In this document: piece by piece, positions 9,077-17,597 of the stretch
How the letters are laid out: each line of letters starts with the position of its first letter
Position numbering within the stretch: the stretch's first letter is position 1
Source of the DNA: CAZCBN01 sp964496975
Lineage (GTDB): Bacteria; Planctomycetota; Phycisphaerae; Phycisphaerales; UBA1924
Reading direction: 5' to 3'
Length of the DNA stretch: 64,000 nucleotides
Assembly (NCBI GenBank): GCA_964496975.1
Contig: CAZCBN010000002.1
Span: 1-64,000 of the forward strand
Position numbers and translations under genes: made by a program
Notes under the pieces: model-generated
The model's input: only the letters and a program-made list of their open reading frames with translations
Database searches by the model: none
What the model was told of the DNA's origin: nothing

Positions 9077-11902
9077 ATGCCGACCGAGACGCACCCCGGC
9101 CCCCGTGGAAACGCTCCGACCCGTTCTCAGCGCACCCAGGGGGCCGCGGCCGTGCTCGTCGCCTGCGCCGGGCTCGCCGGCCTCGCCGCGGCCCAGACCC
9201 AGGAGACGATTCTCCAGGTCTTCGAGATGGAGAACGACGATATCGAGCGCCGCACCGCGGACATCTTCATGAACTACTACGGTTCGCTCTGGGTCCCCCC
9301 GCCCTCCCGCGCCGCCGACCCCTTCAGCGTGGGCTTTGACTGCTTCGACCGCTTCGACCTCGGCTCGCCCCCCCTCATCACCAACTCCAACAGCCGCACC
9401 CGCACCGCCTACGGCACCGAGTCCACCTTCCGCGCGATGGTCGACGAGCTCCACCGCGCCGGCCTGCTTGTCTACATCGACACCGTCCTGAACCACAACT
9501 CCGGCCGCACCACCAGCAACGCCTTCTTCCAGGACGGCGGCTGGCCCGGCTTCTACGTCCCGCCCGAGAACAACCGCGACAAGCTCCCCACCGACAACTG
9601 GGGCGACTTCCACGGCGGCGTCTCCGGCGGGTACCTCCAGTCCGAAAACCCCGGCGCCGTCCGCTACGACCTCTTCCGCGGCGACCTCGTCGCCCTCGTC
9701 GACATCGACCAGACCACCAACCTCCAGTTCATCCGCCAGCCCGTCGCCAGCGGCAACCCGCAGAACATCCCCGCCGGCAACGTCCGCAACCGCCCCAACC
9801 CCGCCAACGCCCGCTACTACCCCGACACCTCGCTCACCCCGCGCGTCGTCGTGAACCCCCAGGGCCCCGACTTCGACGGCAACGGCCAGCCCGACCCCTT
9901 CACCTTCTACCCCTGGAGCAACACCGACAGCCAGCAGCCCGTCGAGGGCATCACCGACCCCGCCGACTTCACCGGCGACCCCGTCGCCGAGAACGGCACC
10001 GGCTACCTCATGCGCTGGCTCCGCTGGATGCTCGAGGTCCAGAACGTCGACGGCTTCCGCCTCGACGCCAGCAAGCACACCTACGACTTCTTCTGGAGGC
10101 AGTACTTCGACGCCGCCGTCCACCTCGGCCGCACCACGCCCGACGGCCGCCGCGTCACCCCCTTCTCCTTCGGCGAGAACACCACAAGCAACCAGGACAT
10201 CCTCGCCCGCTTCTTCCGCAAGGACACCTTCGCCAACCGTGACTCGCTCGACCTCGACGGTGCCGGCGCCCTCCGCGAGCTCGTGAACGGCGGCGGCTTC
10301 GGCTCCTGGGGCAACGTCCTCACTCGTCACCTTGACTTCGCCGACAACGGCATTCAGGACGGCTCCGCCGGCGTCTTCCACGTCTACAGCCACGACAACG
10401 GAACCCTCGGCGACGGCGGCTCCCGCCCCCCGCTCCCCACCAACCGACAGCAGGGCTGGTTCGCGAACGCCTACGCCATCCTCCGCCCCGGGCAGACCAT
10501 CGTCTATCACAACGCCCGCGCCGTCGTCCGCGGCAGCGGCTTCTTCCCGCGCGAGGGCATCTCCGTCGCCCTCGGCTGGGACCCGCTCACCCAGACCGCC
10601 AACGACGTCATCACCACCCTCAACAAGATCCGCCGCACCCACGGCTACGGCCTGTGGTTCCTCCTCAACAACAACACCGCCGACACCCTCGTCTTCGAGC
10701 GCGCCGGGCCCAACAACAGCTTCGGCAACCTCCTCGTCGGCGCCAGCGACCGCTACGACGCCGGCTTCGACGAGGTCACCGTGGACACCTCCTTCGCCCA
10801 GGGCGAGCGCCTCTTCGAGCTCACCGGCAACGCACGCCGCACCGACGTCGGCGCCAGCGGCGACATCTTCGACTCCGTCGTCGTCGGCGCAAACGGCCTC
10901 GTCACCATCCGCGTCCCGCGGAACTCCTCCTCCTCGGGCGAGCACAACCGCGGCTTCGTCGCCTACGGCCCCGCCGTCCCCGCCGCGGACCTGCGCATCC
11001 TCGGCGCCACCGGCTCCATCGCCCCAGACCCCACCACCGTCGCCGACGGCCTGCAGCGCCTCACCGAGATCGAGGTCATCACCACCGACACCTTCGACAT
11101 CGGCCTCCTCACCGCGCCCGCAGACCCCCTCGTCACCACCGTGGACGACAACGCCGTCTTCCGCATCGACGACGGCAGCCGCGACTGGAACGGCAACAAC
11201 GCCGTCGATATCCCCCTCACCACCAACGTCATCGGCGGCTACGAGCAGTTCGTCACGCTCCGTCAGCCCGGCATGACCACCGGCAACCTCCGCGGCAGCT
11301 ACCGCCAGACCATCGACGCAACCCAGCTCGAGGACGGCTACCACTACATCAGCGCCCTCGCCTTCCTCCAGCGACCCGCCAACACCACCCCCCTCTTCAA
11401 CGACGTCCGCAAGGTCATCTACGTCGACCGCCACGGGCCCGACGTCTCCCTCATCGGCCGCAACGGCAGCGACGACGCCCCGCGCCCGGAGTTCCGCATC
11501 GGCGCCGACCGCACCGCGCGGTTCGTCTACGTCTTCCTCAACCTGCCGACCGCCACGGACCCCATCCCCCTCGCCACCGGCTCGGGCAACCTCGCCCGCA
11601 TCTACGACCGCGAAGAGTGGCGCGTCACCTTCCAGACCGACCTCCAGCCCGGCCTGAACACCATCGACGTCGTCGCCGTCGAAGAGTCCGGCCGCGCGAC
11701 CGCGTACGAGTTCACCGTCCAGTTCGGCGAGCCCCCCTGCCCCGCCGACTTCAACGGCGACACGAGCGCCGGCGACATCTTCGACCTCTTTGACTTCCTC
11801 GCCGCGCTCGACAACGGCCTCGACTTCAACGGCGACACCAGCCCCGCCGACATCTTCGACCTGTTCGACTTCCTCGCCGTCCTCGACCAGGGCTGCCCGT
11901 AA
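9077..11902 (+). CDS. Secreted GH13 alpha-amylase family enzyme with GC-type dockerin tag
   Basis: ATG 9077 gives 941 residues; ATG 9062 is also possible and adds five. The preceding GAAGATC matches the sequence before the start of the 3900 gene. A signal peptide with a long n-region ends near LAAAQ. The four conserved GH13 regions are present in order: DTVLNHNS (about 134), GFRLDASKH with the nucleophile Asp (about 328), FSFGENT with the acid/base Glu (about 365) and VYSHDNG with the transition-state Asp (about 437). Beta-sandwich-like sequence follows, and the last 54 residues are the GC-type dockerin tag. Substrate is likely starch, glycogen or another alpha-glucan. The enzyme is divergent from the GH31 gene, so the two probably work in sequence. 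Confidence 0.88.
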   Translation: MPTETHPGPRGNAPTRSQRTQGAAAVLVACAGLAGLAAAQTQETILQVFEMENDDIERRTADIFMNYYGSLWVPPPSRAADPFSVGFDCFDRFDLGSPPLITNSNSRTRTAYGTESTFRAMVDELHRAGLLVYIDTVLNHNSGRTTSNAFFQDGGWPGFYVPPENNRDKLPTDNWGDFHGGVSGGYLQSENPGAVRYDLFRGDLVALVDIDQTTNLQFIRQPVASGNPQNIPAGNVRNRPNPANARYYPDTSLTPRVVVNPQGPDFDGNGQPDPFTFYPWSNTDSQQPVEGITDPADFTGDPVAENGTGYLMRWLRWMLEVQNVDGFRLDASKHTYDFFWRQYFDAAVHLGRTTPDGRRVTPFSFGENTTSNQDILARFFRKDTFANRDSLDLDGAGALRELVNGGGFGSWGNVLTRHLDFADNGIQDGSAGVFHVYSHDNGTLGDGGSRPPLPTNRQQGWFANAYAILRPGQTIVYHNARAVVRGSGFFPREGISVALGWDPLTQTANDVITTLNKIRRTHGYGLWFLLNNNTADTLVFERAGPNNSFGNLLVGASDRYDAGFDEVTVDTSFAQGERLFELTGNARRTDVGASGDIFDSVVVGANGLVTIRVPRNSSSSGEHNRGFVAYGPAVPAADLRILGATGSIAPDPTTVADGLQRLTEIEVITTDTFDIGLLTAPADPLVTTVDDNAVFRIDDGSRDWNGNNAVDIPLTTNVIGGYEQFVTLRQPGMTTGNLRGSYRQTIDATQLEDGYHYISALAFLQRPANTTPLFNDVRKVIYVDRHGPDVSLIGRNGSDDAPRPEFRIGADRTARFVYVFLNLPTATDPIPLATGSGNLARIYDREEWRVTFQTDLQPGLNTIDVVAVEESGRATAYEFTVQFGEPPCPADFNGDTSAGDIFDLFDFLAALDNGLDFNGDTSPADIFDLFDFLAVLDQGCP
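11738..11899 (+). repeat. GC-type dockerin tag, copy 2
   Basis: Same 54-codon tag as at 6024-6185, here ending DQGCP. Confidence 0.85.
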
Positions 11903-11946
11903 CCAATCACCGCGCGGACGCGGAACATCCTGAACTGCATACCGAG

Positions 11947-11971
11947 AGCCCGGGCCCGAGCCCGGGCTTTT
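11947..11971 (+). terminator. Rho-independent terminator of the GH13 gene
   Basis: The arms AGCCCGGG and CCCGGGCT pair across a 6-base loop and run into TTTT, 45 bp after the stop codon. Confidence 0.8.
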
Positions 11972-12460
11972 CATTGCGCGATGCCCCCGGCCCGCGGCCC
12001 CACCAATACCCCACGCGCGAGGCCACGCCGCCCCGCATGCCCGGTGTACCGCAGCCACGCCGCCACGATCCGCAACCGCAGCCCGCGTCCTCAACGAGCG
12101 ACCCATGCCGCGGCCCACGCCCGCAACGCGATCACGCCGCGCCACCACAGCCCGACGGCTCGCCAACGCCGCAGCCAGCGCTCGACCCCACCCCGCGTCG
12201 CCGGGCCAGGCAGCCGTTCGCGGAGCAGCTCCGCTCTTCGGAAATCCGATCTCGCCGGAGTCGAGCACGGTCGCGCCGCGGCGTGCCCTCGTGCCGGAAC
12301 GGTTGGGCACGGGCGTCGACCAGCGAGGCGCGATCGGCCCAACCACGCCCGTCGCAACACCCCCATCCCCACAGCGGCGGACCGCGCCAGACACGACGAC
12401 TCGCCCCGACCGCGGGGTCGAGAACCACCCCGCACAGGTCACGCCGCACAGGTCACGGGC
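11972..12460. other. Intergenic stretch with no supported gene
   Basis: About 490 bp separate two terminators. The open frames on either strand are Arg/Pro/Trp-rich and lack recognisable domains, ribosome-binding sites or biased codon use. A 14-bp unit beginning CCGCACAGGTCAC is tandemly duplicated at 12430-12457. I see no RNA gene. Confidence 0.45.
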
Positions 12461-12494
12461 AAAAGCGACAGGGGCGTCCTATCGGACGCCCCTG
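12461..12494 (-). terminator. Rho-independent terminator of the small dockerin protein gene
   Basis: An 11-bp perfect stem (12469-12479 with 12484-12494, 4-base loop) is followed on the minus strand by a run of four Ts ending at 12461. Confidence 0.85.
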
Positions 12495-12563
12495 CACGCG
12501 ATTCGTCATGACTCCGCGAGCCGGCCCGTGCCCAAGGCACCGACCAGCCACGGCATCAATCGA

Positions 12564-13268
12564 TTAGGGGCAGCCCTGGTCGAGGACGGCCAGGAAGTCG
12601 AACAGGTCGAAGATGTCGGCGGGCGAGGTGTCGCCGTTGAAGTCCAGGCCGCCGTCGAGGGCCGCCAGGAAGTCGAACAGGTCGAAGATGTCGCCGGGGC
12701 TGGTGTCACCGTTGAAGTCGGCCGGGCACGCCGCGGTGCCGACGTTGATGGTGACGGGGACGACGGTCAGGGGCGACTGGTTGACGCCGGGGGCCGTCGA
12801 GAAGGTCTGGAGGTCGCTGCCGAGGGCGAGGACCACCGAGCCCGAGAAGGTCAGGTCGATCGTGCTGCCGACGGTCGCCGTCGGGGACACCGTCAGCGTG
12901 TAGCTGAACAGGTCCGCGGGGTTCGCCGCGATGGTGGCGGGAGCGCCAGCACCAGCGCCGACACGGGCCACGCCCACGCCGCTGGCCGTGCCGGCCGTCG
13001 GGGCGAAGGGCAGAGCCGCGTTGATGGTGGCGGCGCTGGCGGTGCCAGAGCCGGTGCCGGTCACGTCACCGCCGAAGCCGAACAGGCCGGCGTTGCCGAA
13101 CACGCCAGCGCCAGCGCCGGCGAGGTCGTACGACGCACGAACCGTGATCGTGGCCGTGCCACCCGGCTCGACGTTGGCGCTGCTGCTGACGACGGTCACC
13201 GTCGCGCTCTGGGCCACGGCCAGGCCCGCGGCGGCGGCAACGGTAGCGATCGCAAACGTACGGATCAT
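12564..13268 (-). CDS. Small secreted protein with beta-rich domain and GC-type dockerin tag
   Basis: The protein has 234 residues from the ATG at 13268, preceded by AAAGGGGAC as ribosome-binding site. Residues 1-20 form a signal peptide (MIRTFAIATVAAAAGLAVAQ). The body is Ala/Gly/Thr/Val-rich with NVEPGGTATITVRA near its start; this pattern of alternating hydrophobics after a PGG turn is typical of immunoglobulin-like or cohesin-like beta-sandwiches, but I cannot assign a family. The C-terminal 54 residues are the GC-type dockerin tag. A cohesin-like body plus a dockerin-like tag would make it a candidate connector, which is inference. It has its own terminator and is probably monocistronic. 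Confidence 0.75.
   Translation of the reverse strand: MIRTFAIATVAAAAGLAVAQSATVTVVSSSANVEPGGTATITVRASYDLAGAGAGVFGNAGLFGFGGDVTGTGSGTASAATINAALPFAPTAGTASGVGVARVGAGAGAPATIAANPADLFSYTLTVSPTATVGSTIDLTFSGSVVLALGSDLQTFSTAPGVNQSPLTVVPVTINVGTAACPADFNGDTSPGDIFDLFDFLAALDGGLDFNGDTSPADIFDLFDFLAVLDQGCP
12567..12728 (-). repeat. GC-type dockerin tag, copy 3
   Basis: Same 54-codon tag as at 6024-6185, here ending DQGCP. Confidence 0.85.
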
Positions 13269-13578
13269 CTCGAGTCCCCTTTCACAATGGCAATGCTCTC
13301 ACCGAGCACCTGATCGTATCGACACTTCGCCGAAGCGGAAGGGCGTACCGCACAAAACAATGAAAAAGTTTTCTGTCGCGAGAGTCAATCGCTTGACGTC
13401 TCTCCGTTCGCCCCCCGATACAAAACCGAATATCCTGCCTCCAACCGCCCGAAGCACCGACGAATCGGCACTTCACGGCCTTCCACTCACGAGGATATCC
13501 GCCGCCAAACCAATTCACCGGTCAAAGTTCAATCTACACCCATTTTTAACCTTTCGCCTCCCGAACAAACCGGTCTGC
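13269..13578 (-). promoter_or_regulatory. AT-richer promoter region upstream of the small dockerin gene
   Basis: This 310-bp gap is distinctly richer in A+T than its surroundings. On the minus strand TTGACT occurs at 13388-13383 and could be a -35 element; a matching -10 is not clear (TTTCAT at 17 bp). It also receives the 3' end of the UbiD-type gene, with no obvious terminator. Confidence 0.35.
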
Positions 13579-15711
13579 CTACACCGGCGAGCCCGAGGAC
13601 AGCATCGGCGGCCAGGCGCGAACCCGCCCGTGCTCACCGCTGTCGGCCGGAACCTTGGCCGTGGCGTCGAAGAAAACCGAGCGTTTTCCGTACAAGGCGT
13701 CTCGGCCGGGATCGGCGTTCGACAGCCACCGGAACAGGCAGTCATCTGCCGACGCCGGGTCCGCGTCGCGTCCGACGATCACGATGAACGCCGGAGCCCG
13801 ACCGACGCTTGCGTCCAGCCCTGCCAGTTCGCGCGCTACACGCCGGCCGAGGCCGACGCGCTGGGCGTCTCCCGGCCCACGGTCGACACGGACAAAGCAC
13901 CATCCCCCTGCTTGTGGTGGAGATTCAACCTTCAGCACGCCGGCCACCCGCTCGGCCGCCCGCCGCCAGGCCTCAACCGCATCGCTCTCTGCGGTCGTGG
14001 ACGGCTCATGACTTGGCACCCCGGCCTCAACCAGCGGGCGGTGGTCGGTCTCCTCGCCGGGGATCTTCCGGGTGCAGTCGAAGCCCATTTTGACGCCGGC
14101 GCCAAGTCGCGGGGCCGCGTGGTCCAGAATGTCCAGGGCACCGTGCACCGTCTCGATGTCCCGCGTGGGTTTGCACAGCCGGGTGCACGCCTCCAGCACG
14201 GCCCGTGGGTCATGGACGTCCACGTCGTGGTCGACCACGAAGATGGTCTTGGTCCACGCCATCTGTCCCGCGCCCCAGATGGCGTGCATCACCCGCCGCG
14301 CGTGCAGGGGGTAGTGCTTGCGGATCTTCACAAACACGCAGTTGTGGAAGGTCCCGAACATCGGCAGGTCGTAGTCCTCGACGTCCGGGATCAGCACCTT
14401 CAGCAGCGGCAGGAAGAGCCGCTCGGTCGCCTTGCCCAGGAAGTAGTCCTCCTGCGGCGGCGGGCCCACGACGGTCGTGGGATAGATCGGGCGCTCGCGC
14501 GTGGTCACCGCCGTGACGCGGACGACCGGGTAGCGGTCCGGCAGGCTGTAGAAGCCGGTGTGGTCGCCGAAGGGGCCCTCAAACACAGCGCCCTCGCCCA
14601 GCGGCTCGTCGGTCTCGCGCGGGTCCCACCCCGGGAACCCGGCCCGGTGGCTCACGTAGCCCTCGATGACGATCTCCGCATCGGCGGGCACCCACAGCGG
14701 CACCGTCACGCCGCGGCACATCCGGATGCCCCCGTCGTTCAAAAACCCCGCCATCAGCAGCTCGCTGATCCCCGGCGGCAGCGGGGCCGTCGCCGCGTAC
14801 GGCAGCACGCTGGGCCCGCCCAGCGCGATCGCCACGGGCATGTCCTGCCCGAGCGCCTTCCACGAGCGCCAGTGGCGTGCGCCGTCGTGGTGCATGTGCC
14901 AGTGCATCGCCACGCGGTCCTTGCCCAGCAACTGCACGCGGTACATCCCGATGTTGTGGCTTGAGGGCCGACGCTCGGCGACGTCGTCCGCGTGGATCGT
15001 GTGGATCCCGGCGAGCGTGATGTACCGCCCGCGGAACTCCGCCTCCCACCGCGCCGCGTCGATCGCCGGGTGCCCCAGGCCCGGCACGGCGTTATTCACG
15101 CCCGCGGGGTAGCCCAGGGCCGCGTAGTCGCCGTCGTGCGCCCAGCAGCGGATGATGGGCAGCCGCGTCAGGTCCACGTCGTCGCCGCGACGCACGACGG
15201 CCTGCACGGGCCCGCGCCCACGCATGCGCTTGGGGCCGATCTTCAGGAGCGGGGCCACCTGCCGGGCCTTGGCGATCGCCTCGCCGAGCGAGCGCGGGGG
15301 CTGGGGTTTGACGAGTTCTCCCATCACCGCCGCGATGGCCTCGAAGCCGTCGGGCGGAGGGGACGAACCGCCGCCCGTGCCGCCGTGCCCCGTGCCGGCG
15401 CCACGCGGCGCGAAGCGTGGACGGCCCGTGCCAAGGGCCATTTCCATGCGGCGATAGCTGCCGTACGCGTTGATGAGCAGGGGCATGTCCGAGCCGGTGA
15501 CGTGCTCAAACAGAAGGGCCGGCCCGCCGAGGTGGGCGTTCGCCGGGTCGTTGCGGCGGGCGCTCGCGCCGGGGGGGTGCGGCGCGGGCGACTTGCTCGC
15601 CGCGTCGGCCGCGCGTGCGACGGCCAGCACGGGGCTCACCGGCTCGCGGACCCGTACCAGCTCACCGGCACGCTCCAGGGCTTCGACGAACGAGGCAAGG
15701 TCGCGGTGCAT
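13579..15711 (-). CDS. UbiD-family prenylated-FMN-dependent decarboxylase
   Basis: The gene encodes 710 residues from the ATG at 15711. UbiD-family features are VRRGDDVDLTRLPIIRCW, NIGMYRVQLLGKDRVAMHWH, the run EIVIEGYVSHRAGFPGW and GPFGDHTGFYS, with EDYFLGKATERLFLPLLK after them. Classical UbiD has about 500 residues; this one is longer because of a Pro/Gly-rich insertion near residues 100-120 and a C-terminal extension of about 120 residues, a size usual in planctomycetes. Likely reaction: non-oxidative decarboxylation of an aromatic or prenylated aromatic acid in ubiquinone or menaquinone (futalosine route) synthesis; UbiX is not in the window. Which quinone pathway it serves cannot be decided here. 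It is transcribed divergently from the methyltransferase gene, 69 bp apart. Confidence 0.88.
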   Translation of the reverse strand: MHRDLASFVEALERAGELVRVREPVSPVLAVARAADAASKSPAPHPPGASARRNDPANAHLGGPALLFEHVTGSDMPLLINAYGSYRRMEMALGTGRPRFAPRGAGTGHGGTGGGSSPPPDGFEAIAAVMGELVKPQPPRSLGEAIAKARQVAPLLKIGPKRMRGRGPVQAVVRRGDDVDLTRLPIIRCWAHDGDYAALGYPAGVNNAVPGLGHPAIDAARWEAEFRGRYITLAGIHTIHADDVAERRPSSHNIGMYRVQLLGKDRVAMHWHMHHDGARHWRSWKALGQDMPVAIALGGPSVLPYAATAPLPPGISELLMAGFLNDGGIRMCRGVTVPLWVPADAEIVIEGYVSHRAGFPGWDPRETDEPLGEGAVFEGPFGDHTGFYSLPDRYPVVRVTAVTTRERPIYPTTVVGPPPQEDYFLGKATERLFLPLLKVLIPDVEDYDLPMFGTFHNCVFVKIRKHYPLHARRVMHAIWGAGQMAWTKTIFVVDHDVDVHDPRAVLEACTRLCKPTRDIETVHGALDILDHAAPRLGAGVKMGFDCTRKIPGEETDHRPLVEAGVPSHEPSTTAESDAVEAWRRAAERVAGVLKVESPPQAGGWCFVRVDRGPGDAQRVGLGRRVARELAGLDASVGRAPAFIVIVGRDADPASADDCLFRWLSNADPGRDALYGKRSVFFDATAKVPADSGEHGRVRAWPPMLSSGSPV

Positions 15712-15780
15712 GGTTGAGCGTACTCCGGTCCGAGCGGGCCGCGGTCTTTCGTCGCCGCGAGCCGGCCGCTACAACACGGC

Positions 15781-16554
15781 ATGCCCGAAGGCCCAGCCGA
15801 ATCGGACAGCCCCGCGCCCGCCTCGTCCCCGGCCTGGCTCGCGGCGCAGACACGCGACTGGCCCGCGTACTTTGCCCGCATGGCGGCCCACCCGCCCCGG
15901 GACACGCTGCGGCAGGCGATCGCCTCCTTCGCCGCAGAGGCCGGCGTCGATTCGTTCCACGGCCTGTCCGACCGAAGCCGGTCCGACCAAAGCCAGTCCG
16001 ACCGAAACCTTTTCGTCGACGGCTCCGACGAGCCGCCGCTCGCGATCGACCTGGGGTGCGGCTCGGGCGCGGACACGGCCGAGCTCCTCCGCCACGGGTG
16101 GCGGGTGCTCGCGATCGACGGGCACGCGGACGCGTTCACGCACGTGCTGCGCACGCCGGGCGTCTGCCCCTCGCCGCGGCTCACCATGCAGGCGGCGACG
16201 TTCGAGCAGCTCGCGTCGCAGCCCAGACCGTTCCCGCGGTGCCGGCTGCTGAACGCGAGCTTTGCGTTGCCCTTCTGCCCGCCCCACTGCTTCGAGGCGT
16301 TGTGGCGGGCGGCGCTTGCGTCGGTGGAGCCGGGGGGGCGGTTCGCGGGGCAACTGTTCGGCGAGCATGACTCATGGGCCGCGCTGCCCGACCGCACGCA
16401 CCACACGCGGGAGGGGGCGCTCGCGCTGCTGCAGGGGTGGGTGCTGGAACGCTTCGACGAGGAGCGCCGGCCCTCGAAAGCGGGCCAGCCGGCGAAGGAC
16501 TGGCACGTGTTCCACATCGTCGCCAGGCGGCCCGATGACGCGGCGGCGGGATGA
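15781..16554 (+). CDS. Class I SAM-dependent methyltransferase
   Basis: The protein has 257 residues. Motif I is AIDLGCGSGADTAELL (about residues 87-102), followed by LAIDGHADAF, whose acidic residue would bind the SAM ribose, and LNASFALPFC as motif IV region. The C-terminal part (WHVFHIVARRP) ends on the final beta-strand typical of the fold. Between the N-terminal helices and motif I there is a short duplication, DRSRSDQSQSDRN, made by three copies of a 15-bp unit. The substrate is unknown; similar proteins are annotated as TehB-like. It converges on proC. Confidence 0.75.
   Translation: MPEGPAESDSPAPASSPAWLAAQTRDWPAYFARMAAHPPRDTLRQAIASFAAEAGVDSFHGLSDRSRSDQSQSDRNLFVDGSDEPPLAIDLGCGSGADTAELLRHGWRVLAIDGHADAFTHVLRTPGVCPSPRLTMQAATFEQLASQPRPFPRCRLLNASFALPFCPPHCFEALWRAALASVEPGGRFAGQLFGEHDSWAALPDRTHHTREGALALLQGWVLERFDEERRPSKAGQPAKDWHVFHIVARRPDDAAAG
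15972..16016 (+). repeat. 15-bp tandem repeat inside the methyltransferase gene
   Basis: Three imperfect copies of GTCCGACCGAAGCCG lie in frame, adding Ser/Asp/Arg residues just before the SAM-binding domain. Confidence 0.6.
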
Positions 16555-16606
16555 CGCGTTACCCCCGGCGTGCGCGGGCTCGGCCCGGTGGCGTTGCTCC
16601 TCGCGG

Positions 16607-17503
16607 TCAGCCGCGGGCGAGCTCGGCGCCCCGGTCGCGGGCGGCCCGAAGCGCGGCCTGGAAGATTGCGAACAGATCGGCCCGGTCCAGCACGCCGCAG
16701 GCGGCCTCGGTCGTGCCGCCCTTGCTGGTCACCGCGGCCCGCAACGCGTCGAACGAGTCCCGGCTCCGCGCGAGAAGTTCGCCCGAGCCGGCGACCGTCT
16801 GCCGCACCATGGTCGCGGCGACGTCCGGGGCGAAGCCGAGATCGACCGCGGCCCGACGCATCGCCTCGGCCAGGTAGAAGACGTACGCGGGGCCCGAGCC
16901 GGCCACGGCGGTGAAGGCGTCCATCAGGCCCTCGTCGATGACGATCACCTCGCCGACAGCGGCGAAGAGCGTCCGCGTCAACGCGACATCCTCGGCCCGG
17001 GCCGCGGGAGAGGGGGCGATCGCCGTCATGCCGCGACCGACCTGTGCGGGCGTGTTGGGCATGACGCGCACGACGCGCCCCCGGCCCATCGCCGCGGCCA
17101 CCCGCGCGCACGGGGCGCCCGCGAGGATGGAAAGGACGGCCCGCTCCGGGCCGCCGGCGAGCGCCGCGGAGATCTGGGCCCCCACCGTCGCCAGCGACTG
17201 CGGCTTGACGGCGAGCAGCACCACCCCGGGGCCCCGCGAGGCCTCGAGCGCCGTGAACTCGCGCCACGCGGAGTCATGGCCCGAATGGGCCGAGCGGAAG
17301 GCCCCGTGCTTGGCCGCGTCGGGCTCCACCACGACGCACAGGGCGGGGTCGATCGCGCCGGCGGCGGAGGCGCCATGAAGGATCGCCCGCGCCATGTTGC
17401 CCCCGCCGACGACGAGCAGCGGCGACCGAACGAGGGAGGCCCCGGCAAGGGGCGGCGCGCCCGGGGCGGCGGGGCCCGCGGGTCCGGCGTGGGGTGCGTC
17501 CAT
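16607..17503 (-). CDS. proC: Pyrroline-5-carboxylate reductase
   Basis: The protein has 298 residues from ATG 17503, the start that best matches family length; an ATG at 17536 would add 11 residues. The N-terminal Rossmann motif is VVGGGNMARAILHG; LAVKPQ and VRVMPNTPAQVGRGMTAI are hallmark ProC segments, and the C-terminal helical dimer domain has AGSGPAYVFYLAEAM and VTSKGGTTEAA. It catalyses the NAD(P)H-dependent last step of proline synthesis in the cytoplasm. It is divergent from accA, 94 bp apart, and converges on the methyltransferase gene. Confidence 0.95.
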   Translation of the reverse strand: MDAPHAGPAGPAAPGAPPLAGASLVRSPLLVVGGGNMARAILHGASAAGAIDPALCVVVEPDAAKHGAFRSAHSGHDSAWREFTALEASRGPGVVLLAVKPQSLATVGAQISAALAGGPERAVLSILAGAPCARVAAAMGRGRVVRVMPNTPAQVGRGMTAIAPSPAARAEDVALTRTLFAAVGEVIVIDEGLMDAFTAVAGSGPAYVFYLAEAMRRAAVDLGFAPDVAATMVRQTVAGSGELLARSRDSFDALRAAVTSKGGTTEAACGVLDRADLFAIFQAALRAARDRGAELARG

Positions 17504-17597
17504 GGCAGAAGGGTACGGAATAGCATCGAGGGCCATCGCGTCGCGCGGCGTCCGACACCGGGGCCCGCCGACGCCGGACGCCGGAGCTTGGCCCACC

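Noticed and set aside
12091..12435. Possible small Arg/Trp-rich gene on the minus strand
   Set aside because: There is no ribosome-binding site, no recognisable fold, and the overlapping frames look equally coding-like.
8894..12442. Open frame of about 1180 codons on the minus strand, opposite the GH13 gene
   Set aside because: It is antisense to a gene with all four GH13 motifs, and the composition is that of a mirror frame.
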